A stretch of 57,027 nucleotides of DNA from contig NZ_AWTT01000006.1 of NCBI RefSeq assembly GCF_000876205.1, positions 1-57,027 of the forward strand, in the 5' to 3' direction. Below, one piece after another: positions 1 to 9,422 of this stretch (the first letter of the stretch is position 1; each line of letters starts with the position of its first letter). Origin of the DNA: Paucilactobacillus wasatchensis. Its GTDB lineage: Bacteria; Bacillota; Bacilli; Lactobacillales; Lactobacillaceae. Under the pieces are notes generated by a model that worked only from the letters and a program-made list of their open reading frames with translations, ran no database searches and had not been told where the DNA came from. The position numbers were made by a program, and so were the translations under genes.

Positions 1-1015
1 AGACAGGATAGGCATCATCAAGCACTAATTGTCCGTGTTCATCTACCTTTGCCAGCGCAACATCGATTTGTTTTTTGGCAACCGGATACATATCAGCCAA
101 AACTTCCTGATCAAACTTGAATGCTTCAAAGTCTGACAAAATCGAAACAAAGAACAAACTATAATCAAATAAGAACGTATCATCTGGCGTATATTCAGGC
201 TTGATGAATACATTAGCTGGCACCCGGCCATCATCAGTCGGCATAGCACCAAATAAATACAGACACCGTTTAACCAGATCAGTATTTTTAAACGTTTGAT
301 AATTGGCTAGGGCTTGCAACCGTAAGTCACCAATCCACAAACGACGGTCGCGTTTAGGACCGTCTTCGAAAACATCCTGCATGCAATCTTCCAGTGTTTT
401 AAGTCCGACCTGGTAAATTCGTTTTAATTCAGGATCATCCAACTGTGGTTGCACTAATTTAGCACTATCAGCAGACGTTGTCGTTGTGACAGTTGGACTA
501 CTAAATACCGCTTGCCACTTGGGCGAAGTATCTTCGACAGTAATTTCAACGTACCGGAAACTGTAACGTCTTGGCAATTCCAACTTAGCAGGTAATACGT
601 CCAAATGAACATACTCTTCTTGAATCCATGATTTACTCAGCCAGCCATCATAATCTTCACTCTTACGAGCTAGCTCAGTTGGCATCTCAGCAAATTTTAA
701 CTTAAGAAATAATGGTGCATCCATTGGTGAACCAACTGAATTTACATTGATACTGAACTGACCAACCTGATGGTCACCAAAATCTAAGATGACCTTGCCA
801 TCTCTTTTTAACTTCACTGTTTCTAATTCTGTGATATCGGCAATTTTTTTGGTGCCCACACCATCTAATAATGTATCGTTTGATTCAAGTTCAACAATCG
901 CGTTAGCCTGAACCACATGTTGCTTAATTGTAGGGCGATAGCTGGTTGATTTGTCTAATAGTTTTTCGTTATGTTCAAATTTAACGTCATCATTAATTTG
1001 AAATGTAAATGCCAT
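1..1015 (-). CDS. alpha-L-rhamnosidase-like glycoside hydrolase (GH78), 3' end outside the window
   Basis: The frame is open from an ATG at 1015 down to base 1, giving 338 residues of a protein that continues beyond the window. I read an N-terminal beta-rich part (residues 1 to about 190) followed by the start of the six-hairpin barrel. Around residues 215-230 is the stretch EDGPKRDRRLWIGD, typical of lactobacillal GH78 rhamnosidases. These enzymes release terminal L-rhamnose from plant flavonoid glycosides, usually inside the cell; no signal peptide is seen here. It follows the MFS gene by 33 bp in the same direction, so uptake and hydrolysis are probably one operon, likely controlled by the divergent AraC protein. 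The family call is by recognition of sequence style; the exact sugar is inferred. Confidence 0.75.
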   Translation of the reverse strand, partial: MAFTFQINDDVKFEHNEKLLDKSTSYRPTIKQHVVQANAIVELESNDTLLDGVGTKKIADITELETVKLKRDGKVILDFGDHQVGQFSINVNSVGSPMDAPLFLKLKFAEMPTELARKSEDYDGWLSKSWIQEEYVHLDVLPAKLELPRRYSFRYVEITVEDTSPKWQAVFSSPTVTTTTSADSAKLVQPQLDDPELKRIYQVGLKTLEDCMQDVFEDGPKRDRRLWIGDLRLQALANYQTFKNTDLVKRCLYLFGAMPTDDGRVPANVFIKPEYTPDDTFLFDYSLFFVSILSDFEAFKFDQEVLADMYPVAKKQIDVALAKVDEHGQLVLDDAYPV

Positions 1016-1048
1016 TTTTGTCTCTCACTTTCCCTAATATGCGTAAAA

Positions 1049-2326
1049 CTAGTGTTGATTTAGACCGTGCTTTTTTTGCAACCGCATCATCACAATGCCA
1101 GAAATAAAGCCGATCGTTACCAAACCAGCAAAGCCATACATCGTCGTCCGAATAGCTGATGGAACAACTAATGATGGTGTGATAATGGCAAACAATCCAC
1201 AGCAAATTCGTGAAAATCCATTGATAAATCCTTGAACGGATGCCCGAACTTCAACTGGAAATGACTCTTGTGTCCATACCTTATACATTGCTTCACCAGC
1301 GGTGTTATTACCAATGTTATAAAAACCAATGGCAAAGACAATTGGCCACAGTGCATGGCTGCTGATAGCAAGACCTAGCATGGCCAAAATTTGAACCAGT
1401 GAACCGAACACGAACATCTTATTACGATACTTGCCACCTGCAACCGAAGCAAAGGCAATCGTGGCAAATAATGAAATCAAATTCAGGATAACCCCAGCAC
1501 CAGTAGCAAAGCTCTGACTAGCATGTGCTTGCACAAGTGTAAATGTTTGGAACTGACCAAACGTGTTGGCTAATAAGTTCCAGCAAACGTAGAAAATGAT
1601 AATGGCAAAGAAAAAGCCCATGTATTTGCTGCGGTTTTCACCAAGAAAGACATTTTTAATTGAAACTTTTTCTTGAAGATGAGCTTCATTTTCATGGTCA
1701 ATTCGGCGTTGTTCCCCTTCTTTATGGAACTCTCTAAATTTGCTTGAAAGTGAACGCCAAAGCCAAGTGATAATTGCAAAAGCGGCTAACATTGTGAAGA
1801 CAACTCGCGCACCTGAAGCGCCTGCCATCTTTGAAACCACAAATGCACCAACATATGACATAAATACACCAATTTGCCAGAAAATTTGAGTCGATGATAC
1901 CAAACTAGCGGAAGTACTCTCATCAGGTGCATCATGTGATACTACCGTCATACTAATTGGCAGATCAGCACCAGAGGCAAACCCAGTGATAATCACACCG
2001 ACCAATAAAATTGCGTAACTGCCTGATAAAACACAAATAATAGCTCCAATTGCATAAATCAAATTAAGCCAGTTAAAAGCTCGAATAAGACCAACTGTTT
2101 TAGTGATTTGACCTGCAAGTAAAGACCCGAATGCAATTGCAAAAGTCAACGCACCTGAAATAATACCAACCTGTGTATTTGATAATCCTAATCCCGTTTG
2201 CCACACAGTAATTGTGGCCGATAATCCAACAATAATACCAGAACCCAAGATAGACCCAATCCCAGCAGCGACAGCCAGCGGCATATAACGTCTAACTTGT
2301 GACTGATTTACATCACCATTTTGCAT
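1049..2326 (-). CDS. MFS transporter, probably for a rhamnoside or sugar
   Basis: A 425-residue polytopic protein with about 12 hydrophobic segments in two halves separated by a charged loop (about residues 195-230), the Major Facilitator layout. The ATG at 2326 is chosen because AGGAGG lies 8 bases upstream; longer in-frame starts would run into the intergenic control region. It is first in a leftward pair with the GH78 gene and divergent from an AraC regulator, which suggests import of the glycoside that the hydrolase cleaves. Substrate is inferred from context only. Confidence 0.8.
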   Translation of the reverse strand: MQNGDVNQSQVRRYMPLAVAAGIGSILGSGIIVGLSATITVWQTGLGLSNTQVGIISGALTFAIAFGSLLAGQITKTVGLIRAFNWLNLIYAIGAIICVLSGSYAILLVGVIITGFASGADLPISMTVVSHDAPDESTSASLVSSTQIFWQIGVFMSYVGAFVVSKMAGASGARVVFTMLAAFAIITWLWRSLSSKFREFHKEGEQRRIDHENEAHLQEKVSIKNVFLGENRSKYMGFFFAIIIFYVCWNLLANTFGQFQTFTLVQAHASQSFATGAGVILNLISLFATIAFASVAGGKYRNKMFVFGSLVQILAMLGLAISSHALWPIVFAIGFYNIGNNTAGEAMYKVWTQESFPVEVRASVQGFINGFSRICCGLFAIITPSLVVPSAIRTTMYGFAGLVTIGFISGIVMMRLQKKHGLNQH

Positions 2327-2364
2327 AACTTGAAACCTCCTCTTAATAATAGGTACACTGTAAT

Positions 2365-2378
2365 TGTAACCGCTTACT
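2365..2378 (-). promoter_or_regulatory. cre-like catabolite repression site
   Basis: TGTAACCGCTTACT matches 13 of 14 positions of the CcpA consensus TGWAANCGNTNWCA; only the last base differs. It lies 39 bp before the MFS start, between the divergent MFS-GH78 genes and the araC-type gene, where CcpA would repress a sugar-use operon when glucose is present. Confidence 0.5.
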
Positions 2379-2413
2379 AAATGGTCAACAATATCTGCTC
2401 CACATGGATAGTA

Positions 2414-2444
2414 TTGCAAAATCACAGGTAATTAATGTTATAAT
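2414..2444 (+). promoter_or_regulatory. candidate sigma-A promoter for the AraC gene
   Basis: TTGCAA at 2414-2419 and a perfect TATAAT at 2439-2444 with a long 19-base spacer, 37 bases before the AraC start. The -10 box is strong; the spacer is longer than ideal, which would fit an activator-dependent or weak promoter. Confidence 0.45.
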
Positions 2445-2481
2445 GATATGCAATTAGAACTTATTGGGAGGATCCTTTGTA

Positions 2482-3492
2482 ATGGCAGCACGGTTGCGCG
2501 ACATATTGTTCCAGTTAAATGATGTTGAACGAGAACAAAAGAAATACGGTGGTAATGTTAACTTTATGGAATTGGATTATATCAATCATCCGATCCCACA
2601 AATGCCGCGTTGGGATTTTTTTAAGGATGGCGATATCGCCGTTAATAAAAATAATCGCTTTTCCTATGTGCCTGCTCATACGCATAATTTTATTGAACTA
2701 AATTACATGTATTCAGGTTCATGCACCCAATACATCAATGACGAAAAAATAGTGCTCCACACCGGTGATCTAATTTTAATGGATAAAGACATCGTCCAGC
2801 GAATTGACTATACCGGTGAAAATGATGTGCTTGTCAATATTTTACTCAAAGATGACTCGATTATTAATCAACTATTTGACTATATTGAGGAATCCGCTAA
2901 CATTGTGACCCAGTTTTTGTACAATGCGTCCAAAATAAATTCCATTCACAATAACTTCATTTTGTTTAATTTGACGAAAAACTTAGTCGGTACACGACTA
3001 ATCGAGAGCTTAATTTTGAAGGGTGTCAGTCAAGATAAGCGCCGTAATCAATCGTTGAAATTGATTTTGTCTGCCTTGTTAATCGAACTGTCACAGTCAA
3101 TTGAAAAAGAGGCCATCAATTTTGCGGATACCTCCAACGATGAATTCTTACCAATTGTGAAATATATCGATGAAAACTTTGCCACCATTTCACTGGAGAA
3201 TGTCAGTCAAAAATTTGGTTATAACACCAACTATTTAGGCAATAAAATCAAAGAGACAACTGGCAAAACATTTAAAGAATTGATCGAACGTCGCCGACTG
3301 GCTGCGGCACAAAATCTAATGCTTAAAACGCACTGCAGCATGGATGAAATTTGTGAGGTGATCGGCTTTAAAAATAGTTCTTCGTTATTTCGACTATTTA
3401 AAAAGAGCCTGAATACAACTCCGGCTGCATATAAGAAAAAGGTCAGTCCTAAAAGTTACCCGTCAGAAAAGCGAACTGTATTTCCTAAATAG
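2482..3492 (+). CDS. AraC family transcriptional regulator
   Basis: A 336-residue protein with an N-terminal cupin-like sensor part (PAHTHNFIELNYMYSG near residue 60 is the typical sugar-binding beta-strand region) and a C-terminal double helix-turn-helix domain over the last 100 residues, ending in the AraC signature around IGFKNSSSLFRLFKK. ATG 2482 is preferred because GGGAGG sits about 10 bases upstream; the in-frame TTG at 2464 lies before that site. It is divergent from the MFS-GH78 operon, its likely target. Confidence 0.85.
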   Translation: MAARLRDILFQLNDVEREQKKYGGNVNFMELDYINHPIPQMPRWDFFKDGDIAVNKNNRFSYVPAHTHNFIELNYMYSGSCTQYINDEKIVLHTGDLILMDKDIVQRIDYTGENDVLVNILLKDDSIINQLFDYIEESANIVTQFLYNASKINSIHNNFILFNLTKNLVGTRLIESLILKGVSQDKRRNQSLKLILSALLIELSQSIEKEAINFADTSNDEFLPIVKYIDENFATISLENVSQKFGYNTNYLGNKIKETTGKTFKELIERRRLAAAQNLMLKTHCSMDEICEVIGFKNSSSLFRLFKKSLNTTPAAYKKKVSPKSYPSEKRTVFPK

Positions 3493-3501
3493 TTGGCATA
3501 C

Positions 3502-3531
3502 AAAAAAGCACATCACAGGATGTGCTTTTTT
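3502..3531. terminator. bidirectional rho-independent terminator
   Basis: AAAAAAGCACATC-acag-GATGTGCTTTTTT: a 13-bp perfect stem with A and T runs on both sides, between the convergent AraC and helD genes. Confidence 0.9.
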
Positions 3532-3558
3532 AAACTACATTGTTAGTCTCATCTAATC

Positions 3559-5850
3559 TTAAACCAGTTCATACTCATCCTTCGGCACTTGCTCCAACAA
3601 TGGTGTCATCGAGCCAACACCAATAATCGTCAATGCATGCATTGCCCGCGAGCAAACTGTGTAGAGTAACTGACGTTCATCTTCATGCGCGTATTTTTCG
3701 CGATTAGCGTCCCACACCACTACCGCATCAAATTCTAGTCCTTTGGCTAAAAATGATGGCACAATAATCGTTCCCGGAACCAATCGTTGGTTTTCGGTGC
3801 GAATTAATGTAGTTTTAACGCCTTGTTTCTGCAGCAATTGATATAACTGTTCACTATCAGCCAACGTTTTGCCAATAATTGCCGTTGTATCATGCTCGCT
3901 CTGGTACTTTTTCAAAGTTGTTGTTAACGTTGTGACGGCAGCATCCATATTGTTGCTAACAGTTACGCTTGGCAAGTCGCCAACTCGCTCAAAGGCTTCA
4001 ATTGCCTCACCGTTTTTAAGTAAGTGCTTGGTGAAATCAGTGATCTGTTTGGTGGAACGATACGATTTGGTCAGCTGGACCACCTCGGTTTTATCAGGTT
4101 CAAACATGTTCCCTAGTTGATTTAATAGTTGCTTACTATTTTCCTTCGTGAAAATAGCTTGGTTTAGGTCTCCTAGCAAAGTAAAGCGTGCTTTTGGAAA
4201 ACAAAATTGTAAGTAGGCGAGCTGATAGGCATCGTAATCTTGTACCTCGTCAACGAAGACAAACCGCATATCGCGTTCACCTTTTTTGCCAGTGATTAAA
4301 TCGTACAAGTATAAATAAACAGTAACATCGTCGGCATCCAATCGCCGATCCTTCAGCTGTTGATAGGTTGTTTCAACCTGCTGCTCCCATTGCTGTGTGG
4401 TCAATCCATATTCCGCCAACTTAACCAAGTGCGGGGCCGCCTTCATAAAATTAATAAATTGAGCATTAATATTTAGCCAGCGATTATGATCAATTGCTTT
4501 TTTAATCGGACGAAACGCTTGAATTACAATTTGACGAGCCAAAAATTTGAATTCTTTGTCAGCGGAGTCAAATTCGCGCGGCTGATCACCGAATAAATCA
4601 TCTAATTCTTGTTTACTCAATGATTGAACACGTTCTTCAACCCATTTGGCGCGCATTTCTGAACTCACCCGTCGATTTAGCATTTTCACTAATTCCTGTT
4701 TGGTCGCGTCTAAGCGATTGCCCAAATGATAATTGAGGTTAAATGAATAGTAGATTTCTTCAATTTTGGTGCGATCAAAAAACACCTCACCATTGAACAT
4801 TAAGTTACGGAACCGCATATCAGCCTTTTCAAGATGACGGCTGTACCGTTTAGTTGCCTCAAAAAACTCCAGCCCCGTTTTTAATTTATCAATCTTTTTA
4901 GTAGTAGCATCTTGCTGTGCTTCAAATCGTTCTTGCAGTGTCTGGACCGTAATACTTGGCAATCTACGTTTAGCATATTGAAAATAAGTCATCTGAACCA
5001 TATTTTGCTCGCCTAATTCGGGCAAGACTTGATTAATATAGTCGTTAAATAGTTGATTAGGAGAAAACAAAATAACTTGACCAGCATTTAGGTTACCACG
5101 ATAGCGATAGAGTAACCACGCCACCCGTTGCAACACAGCGGCAGTTTTACCCGAGCCAGCAGCCCCTTGCACAAACAGCAAGTCGGCGCTGGTATTTCGA
5201 ATAATTTTATTTTGTGATTGCTGAATAGTGGTAACGATGCTCTTCATTTTGGTGTCGGAATGAGTGCCTAGTGCCTCTAACAGCATTTGGTCACCCACGG
5301 TTTCATCCGTGTCAAAAATCGTGACAATCACACCATCTTTAATTTGAAATTGGCGTTTTAATTTGACATTAACCTGTTGCATCCCATCTGGCGTTTGATA
5401 ACTGATATCACCCAAGCCACCATCGTAGTAGACACTAGAAATTGGTGCCCGCCAATCGTAAACCAAAAAATGGTCTGGTCGGTCAGTAAACGAAGCAAGC
5501 CCGATGTAGATTGTTTCGTCAGCTTTTTCGCCCTCTTCATGAAAATCAATCCGAGCAAAATATGGTGTTTTTTCAAGCCTTTGCAACGTCTGCAACTGCC
5601 GATTGGCATGTTGCCAACTATTTTCCCGTTCTGACAGCATTTGTTGCTGCTGGCGCACGGACATAGCCGTATCCATCATGCCTGAATAAGAATCGCTATT
5701 AACATGAATGTCAGCAAACTGCTCATTAATGTTTTTAACTTCTTTTTGGGCAGTGCTAGCATTTCCTTGGGCCTTTTTTTCGGCTGCGCGAACTTTGCCA
5801 ATCACTTCGTCTAAATGTTGTTGTTCAAATGCTCGAATTGAATCTGCCAA
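3559..5850 (-). CDS. helD: HelD-like superfamily 1 ATPase (RNA polymerase recycling factor)
   Basis: 763 residues. The N-terminal 100 residues are charged and helical (coiled-coil arm), followed by the HelD hallmark DWRAPISSVYY (132-142), a Walker A loop GAAGSGKT (229-236), a long insertion, a Walker B DEVQD (534-538), and late UvrD-type motifs such as LTKSYRSTKQI and the C-terminal LLYTVCSRAMHAL. In Bacillus HelD binds stalled RNA polymerase through the coiled-coil arm and releases it from DNA using ATP. The start is TTG at 5850, with TGGAGG 7 bases before it. It is transcribed alone and convergent with the AraC gene. A general DNA helicase is the alternative, but the N-terminal part argues for HelD. 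Confidence 0.88.
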   Translation of the reverse strand: MADSIRAFEQQHLDEVIGKVRAAEKKAQGNASTAQKEVKNINEQFADIHVNSDSYSGMMDTAMSVRQQQQMLSERENSWQHANRQLQTLQRLEKTPYFARIDFHEEGEKADETIYIGLASFTDRPDHFLVYDWRAPISSVYYDGGLGDISYQTPDGMQQVNVKLKRQFQIKDGVIVTIFDTDETVGDQMLLEALGTHSDTKMKSIVTTIQQSQNKIIRNTSADLLFVQGAAGSGKTAAVLQRVAWLLYRYRGNLNAGQVILFSPNQLFNDYINQVLPELGEQNMVQMTYFQYAKRRLPSITVQTLQERFEAQQDATTKKIDKLKTGLEFFEATKRYSRHLEKADMRFRNLMFNGEVFFDRTKIEEIYYSFNLNYHLGNRLDATKQELVKMLNRRVSSEMRAKWVEERVQSLSKQELDDLFGDQPREFDSADKEFKFLARQIVIQAFRPIKKAIDHNRWLNINAQFINFMKAAPHLVKLAEYGLTTQQWEQQVETTYQQLKDRRLDADDVTVYLYLYDLITGKKGERDMRFVFVDEVQDYDAYQLAYLQFCFPKARFTLLGDLNQAIFTKENSKQLLNQLGNMFEPDKTEVVQLTKSYRSTKQITDFTKHLLKNGEAIEAFERVGDLPSVTVSNNMDAAVTTLTTTLKKYQSEHDTTAIIGKTLADSEQLYQLLQKQGVKTTLIRTENQRLVPGTIIVPSFLAKGLEFDAVVVWDANREKYAHEDERQLLYTVCSRAMHALTIIGVGSMTPLLEQVPKDEYELV

Positions 5851-6049
5851 ATGTCTGCCTCCATCAAATTAGTCGATATTAATTGTACAATTATAGCATG
5901 TTATACAGATCGCTCCAACTATATTCCAATCCAATCATGAAGATTGTGCCAAAAAGGACTTAATAAAAGCTAAAAATTAGCCAAAAAACTAGTCTTTTTA
6001 CGTTAAAGAACCTAAAATAGAGTTAGTAATCAGAATGGAGGTCAACCCA

Positions 6050-6700
6050 TTGGATCAAATAATCTATGCATTAACTCATATTCAAGATTTGGTCTTGCCA
6101 CTATTTAACTGGCTCGGTCCCTGGAGCTATGTGGTATTATTTGTCTTGATCTTCATGGAAACCGGGCTGGTGGTATTCCCGTGGCTACCAGGTGAATCAT
6201 TAGTATTTGTCACCAGTGCACTAGCAGCAGTGGCTGGTTCCCACCTTAATATTTTTGCGTTAATTCTAGTTTTCTTCTCAGCCGCATTCATGGGCGACAC
6301 AGTCAATTATCACATTGGTAATTTTTTGCTTCGTTGGCCATTTTTTCAACGCCATTTTGCCGGTCACAATTTGAAACGAGCTGAAATATTTTTCCAACGA
6401 CACGGCATCAAAGCAGTTGTGTTTGGCCGCTTTGTGCCGCTCGTGCGGACGTTTGTCCCATTGGTGGCTGGCACCTCCAAATTTAAACAAAATCGATTTA
6501 TGCTAGCTAATCTACTCGGTGTGGCACTATGGGTCACCGTTGGTAGTACTCTTGGCTATTTCTTCGGTACGATTCCATTTGTGCAAAGTCATCTATCTTT
6601 AATTATTCTCGGCATTGCGCTGGTTGCCATCGCTCCAGCAATGACTATTTGGCTATTTAAAGTAATTCGCCGTCACATTATTTCTCGCAATTTACTTTAA
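6050..6700 (+). CDS. DedA family membrane protein
   Basis: 216 residues, about five hydrophobic segments, with the DedA/VTT signatures FPWLPGESLVF near residue 45 and GRFVPLVRTFVPLVAG near residue 130 (conserved Arg and Pro of the re-entrant loops). DedA proteins are proposed to flip undecaprenyl phosphate or phospholipids across the membrane. TTG 6050 is preferred: the GGAGG that should serve it lies at 6037-6041, inside the codons that follow the upstream ATG at 6035, so that ATG has no site of its own. Single gene, ended by the hairpin at 6723. Confidence 0.85.
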   Translation: MDQIIYALTHIQDLVLPLFNWLGPWSYVVLFVLIFMETGLVVFPWLPGESLVFVTSALAAVAGSHLNIFALILVFFSAAFMGDTVNYHIGNFLLRWPFFQRHFAGHNLKRAEIFFQRHGIKAVVFGRFVPLVRTFVPLVAGTSKFKQNRFMLANLLGVALWVTVGSTLGYFFGTIPFVQSHLSLIILGIALVAIAPAMTIWLFKVIRRHIISRNLL

Positions 6701-6722
6701 CTGACATTCGAAATATTTAACT

Positions 6723-6763
6723 AATCGTCATCAGGTTTGTTATACTGATGGCGATTATTTTTT
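6723..6763 (+). terminator. terminator of the DedA gene, overlapping a -10 box
   Basis: AATCGTCATCAG / CTGATGGCGATT pair over 12 positions with one G-T, loop of 10, followed by ATTATTTTTTAA. The loop contains TATACT (6741-6746), which would serve well as a -10 box for the antiporter gene that starts at 6790. Confidence 0.7.
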
Positions 6764-6789
6764 AAATGTGTTTAAAAAGGAGCTCACTT

Positions 6790-8658
6790 ATGGCACAATT
6801 GTCGCTCGTAATTGTTTTATTTGCAGCTTTATTGATTCCCCTCATCATGGCTCGGTTCAAACTAACTGCTTTACCGACCGCCGTCATAGAAATTATCACT
6901 GGGATTGTTCTAGGTCAAAGCGGATTCAAACTAGTTACCGCCTCCACTTCACTAAATTTGCTGTCAGATATTGGTGTGATTGTGTTGTTATTTTTGAGTG
7001 GGATGGAAATTGATTTTTCCTTATTTCAACGCCAAAAAGCACCACGAAATCATTTTGAAAAAGAGGCTGCTCGTAACGCCAGCAAGACTAAATCTGCGGT
7101 CCAAATTGCTACTGAATCATATGTCACAATTCTGGTTTTATCATTTGGCTTGGCATTTTTATTTAGAATCACGGGGTTGTTTACAGATATTTGGCTCGCA
7201 ACCATTTTATTTTCAACGATCAGTCTCGGCGTTGTCATTGCCACGTTGAAGGAACGCGAATTACTCAGCAAAGCCTATGGTCAAACCCTTCTATTAATTG
7301 CCGTGTTAGGTGAAGTCGTGCCAATGATGGCATTAACTGTCTATGCATCTGTTTTTGGCAGCAGTCAACATCCCCTGTGGCTTATTTCATTGGTCTTTAT
7401 TGCTGCATTGATTTTGTTTAAACGATTTCGTTCATTTTTTAGTTTCTTTGAACGCATCAACAAATCAACCACACAACTAGACATTCGGTTGGCCTTCTTT
7501 TTAATCGTCACCTTAGTGACAATTGCTGAATCAGTCGGTGCCGAAAGCATCCTAGGCGCCTTCTTGGCCGGCATTGTGCTGAAATTACTTCAGCCACACG
7601 AAGACACCCGCGACAAACTTGATTCATTTGGTTACGGTCTACTCATTCCCATTTTCTTTATTATGAGTGGAGTCACATTAAACATTCCTAAACTACTGTC
7701 TGATCCCAAAACTGTGATTTTAATTCCGCTCTTTTTTATCGCTTATATTGTGGCCAAGTTGGCCGTAGCATTAATTTTAAAACAACGATTCAAACAGCAA
7801 AATGCATTTGCTGGCGGGGCATTGAACATGGCTACTATTACACTTGTTTTGGCAGTACTAAAAGTAGCTAACAACATGCACGTCATTACCAGCCAGCAAT
7901 CAGGTGCTTTTATTTTGGCCGCAGTCATTACCTGCGTTATTGCACCATTACTATTTAATCACCTGTATACGGCTGAACCTGAAGATAAGCGCAAATTAAC
8001 CGTTCATTTTATTGGCACCAACATTGCCACCATCCCCGTTGCTCAGCAATTAACTCAAAACAGCTATGACATTACGATGTACACAGATAAAGAAAAGAAC
8101 TACCACGCATTTAACAGTGAAACACACGTTGAACTACTAGACAGTCTGACAACTGATGAAGTCGTCGCACAAAAGGTATTCAATACCGATATTCTAGTGT
8201 TGGGGCATTTTGACGCCATGAAAAATTATCGGTTAGCGCTAGCAGCAAAACAATTTGGTGTGCCACGTGTCATTGCTCGGTTTGAGGATCGTAACATTCT
8301 GAAAAACGAAGCCGAAGATGAACTAACATCTGCTGGTGTAGAGGTTTATAACACACCTGAAATCAATATCAGTTTACTACGGAGCTTGATCGAAGTGCCA
8401 TCAACCTTTGAAATTCTTCAAAATACCCAAGCAGCAATTTACGAAGTGAATGTCAAAAATCGCCGTTACACCGGCACTTCAATTCGGAATTTACCTTTTA
8501 TCTCAGCCATTACAATTAGCCAAATATACAGAAATGGCCGCTTCATTAAACCAACTGGTGACACTCTGATTCAACTCAACGATAAATTAATTTTTACTGG
8601 TAACAAAGAACAAGCACCTGCCATTCGAGAGGCTTTGGGGCGCCTCAATACTAACTAA
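6790..8658 (+). CDS. CPA2 family monovalent cation:proton antiporter with RCK domain
   Basis: 622 residues: an N-terminal Na+/H+ exchanger domain of about 12 membrane segments (to about residue 395), then a soluble part. The segment starting VHFIGTNIATIPVAQQL resembles a TrkA-N nucleotide-binding fold with a degenerate glycine motif, and the last 80 residues look like a TrkA-C domain. Such KefB/YjbQ-type proteins exchange K+ or Na+ for protons and help pH or osmotic balance. ATG 6790 follows AAGGAG closely; the earlier in-frame ATG at 6766 lacks a site. Ion specificity cannot be read from the sequence. Confidence 0.82.
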   Translation: MAQLSLVIVLFAALLIPLIMARFKLTALPTAVIEIITGIVLGQSGFKLVTASTSLNLLSDIGVIVLLFLSGMEIDFSLFQRQKAPRNHFEKEAARNASKTKSAVQIATESYVTILVLSFGLAFLFRITGLFTDIWLATILFSTISLGVVIATLKERELLSKAYGQTLLLIAVLGEVVPMMALTVYASVFGSSQHPLWLISLVFIAALILFKRFRSFFSFFERINKSTTQLDIRLAFFLIVTLVTIAESVGAESILGAFLAGIVLKLLQPHEDTRDKLDSFGYGLLIPIFFIMSGVTLNIPKLLSDPKTVILIPLFFIAYIVAKLAVALILKQRFKQQNAFAGGALNMATITLVLAVLKVANNMHVITSQQSGAFILAAVITCVIAPLLFNHLYTAEPEDKRKLTVHFIGTNIATIPVAQQLTQNSYDITMYTDKEKNYHAFNSETHVELLDSLTTDEVVAQKVFNTDILVLGHFDAMKNYRLALAAKQFGVPRVIARFEDRNILKNEAEDELTSAGVEVYNTPEINISLLRSLIEVPSTFEILQNTQAAIYEVNVKNRRYTGTSIRNLPFISAITISQIYRNGRFIKPTGDTLIQLNDKLIFTGNKEQAPAIREALGRLNTN

Positions 8659-8742
8659 TGCGCGCTCATTTTAAACGCTAACTATGGTAAACTTAACAGT
8701 AGGATACTCATTATATGTTTCTTATAAAGGAGTTCAATTAAA

Positions 8743-9402
8743 ATGGCTGTTAAAGTTTATTTTGTTCGTCATGGGCAAACTTACCTTAATCTATATAACC
8801 GCATCCAGGGATGGTCTGATGCACCACTAACCAAAAAAGGGCTCGAGGATGCCAAACGTGCTGCACAAGTGCTCAAACCAATTAAATTTGATGCCGCATT
8901 CAGTAGCGATTCCAGTCGTGCGGTGATCACAGCACGCACCATTTTAGCTGCTAACCCCTCCTCGTTAACCGAACCAATCACTGACCCAGACTTTCGCGAA
9001 GAGTTTTTTGGCTACTTCGAGGGTGCGGATGGCGCCCACACCTGGGATTTTTTGGGACGGCCACTTGGGCTAAACACCATCAGCGAAATGATCGCGGGTC
9101 TCTCCATGGAAAAAGTACGAGACATGATTCATGATGCCGATCCCTATGGCACTGCTGAAGACAACGTCACTTTCTGGCAACGACTAGATCGTGGTTTCGA
9201 GCGATTACGCCAACAACCGGATGAAACTAATGTTTTGGTAGCATCACACGGAACCGTTTTGCGCTCCATTATTAGTCGTTTTGCGCCTGAAATGGACTCC
9301 TCGGCATCCCCTAAAAATGGCAGTATCACCCGTTTAAGTCTCACTCCAACGGATACCAAAGTCGACTTTTTCAATCAATTAACATTACCATCAAATATTT
9401 AG
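8743..9402 (+). CDS. histidine phosphatase family protein (phosphoglycerate mutase-like)
   Basis: 219 residues with the catalytic RHG triplet at 9-11 in YFVRHGQT, the second conserved region (SSDSSRAVITA) near residue 50, and the second active-site histidine in VASHGTVLRS near residue 170. Family members are broad phosphatases or mutases; I cannot tell which. RBS AAAGGAG 10 bases upstream. HflX follows after 20 bp, so the two genes are probably co-transcribed. Confidence 0.85.
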   Translation: MAVKVYFVRHGQTYLNLYNRIQGWSDAPLTKKGLEDAKRAAQVLKPIKFDAAFSSDSSRAVITARTILAANPSSLTEPITDPDFREEFFGYFEGADGAHTWDFLGRPLGLNTISEMIAGLSMEKVRDMIHDADPYGTAEDNVTFWQRLDRGFERLRQQPDETNVLVASHGTVLRSIISRFAPEMDSSASPKNGSITRLSLTPTDTKVDFFNQLTLPSNI

Positions 9403-9422
9403 CTAGCTGAAGGGAGCTTTAT

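Noticed and set aside
2464-2481. TTG 2464 as AraC start
   Set aside because: The ribosome site GGGAGG lies downstream of it and serves ATG 2482.
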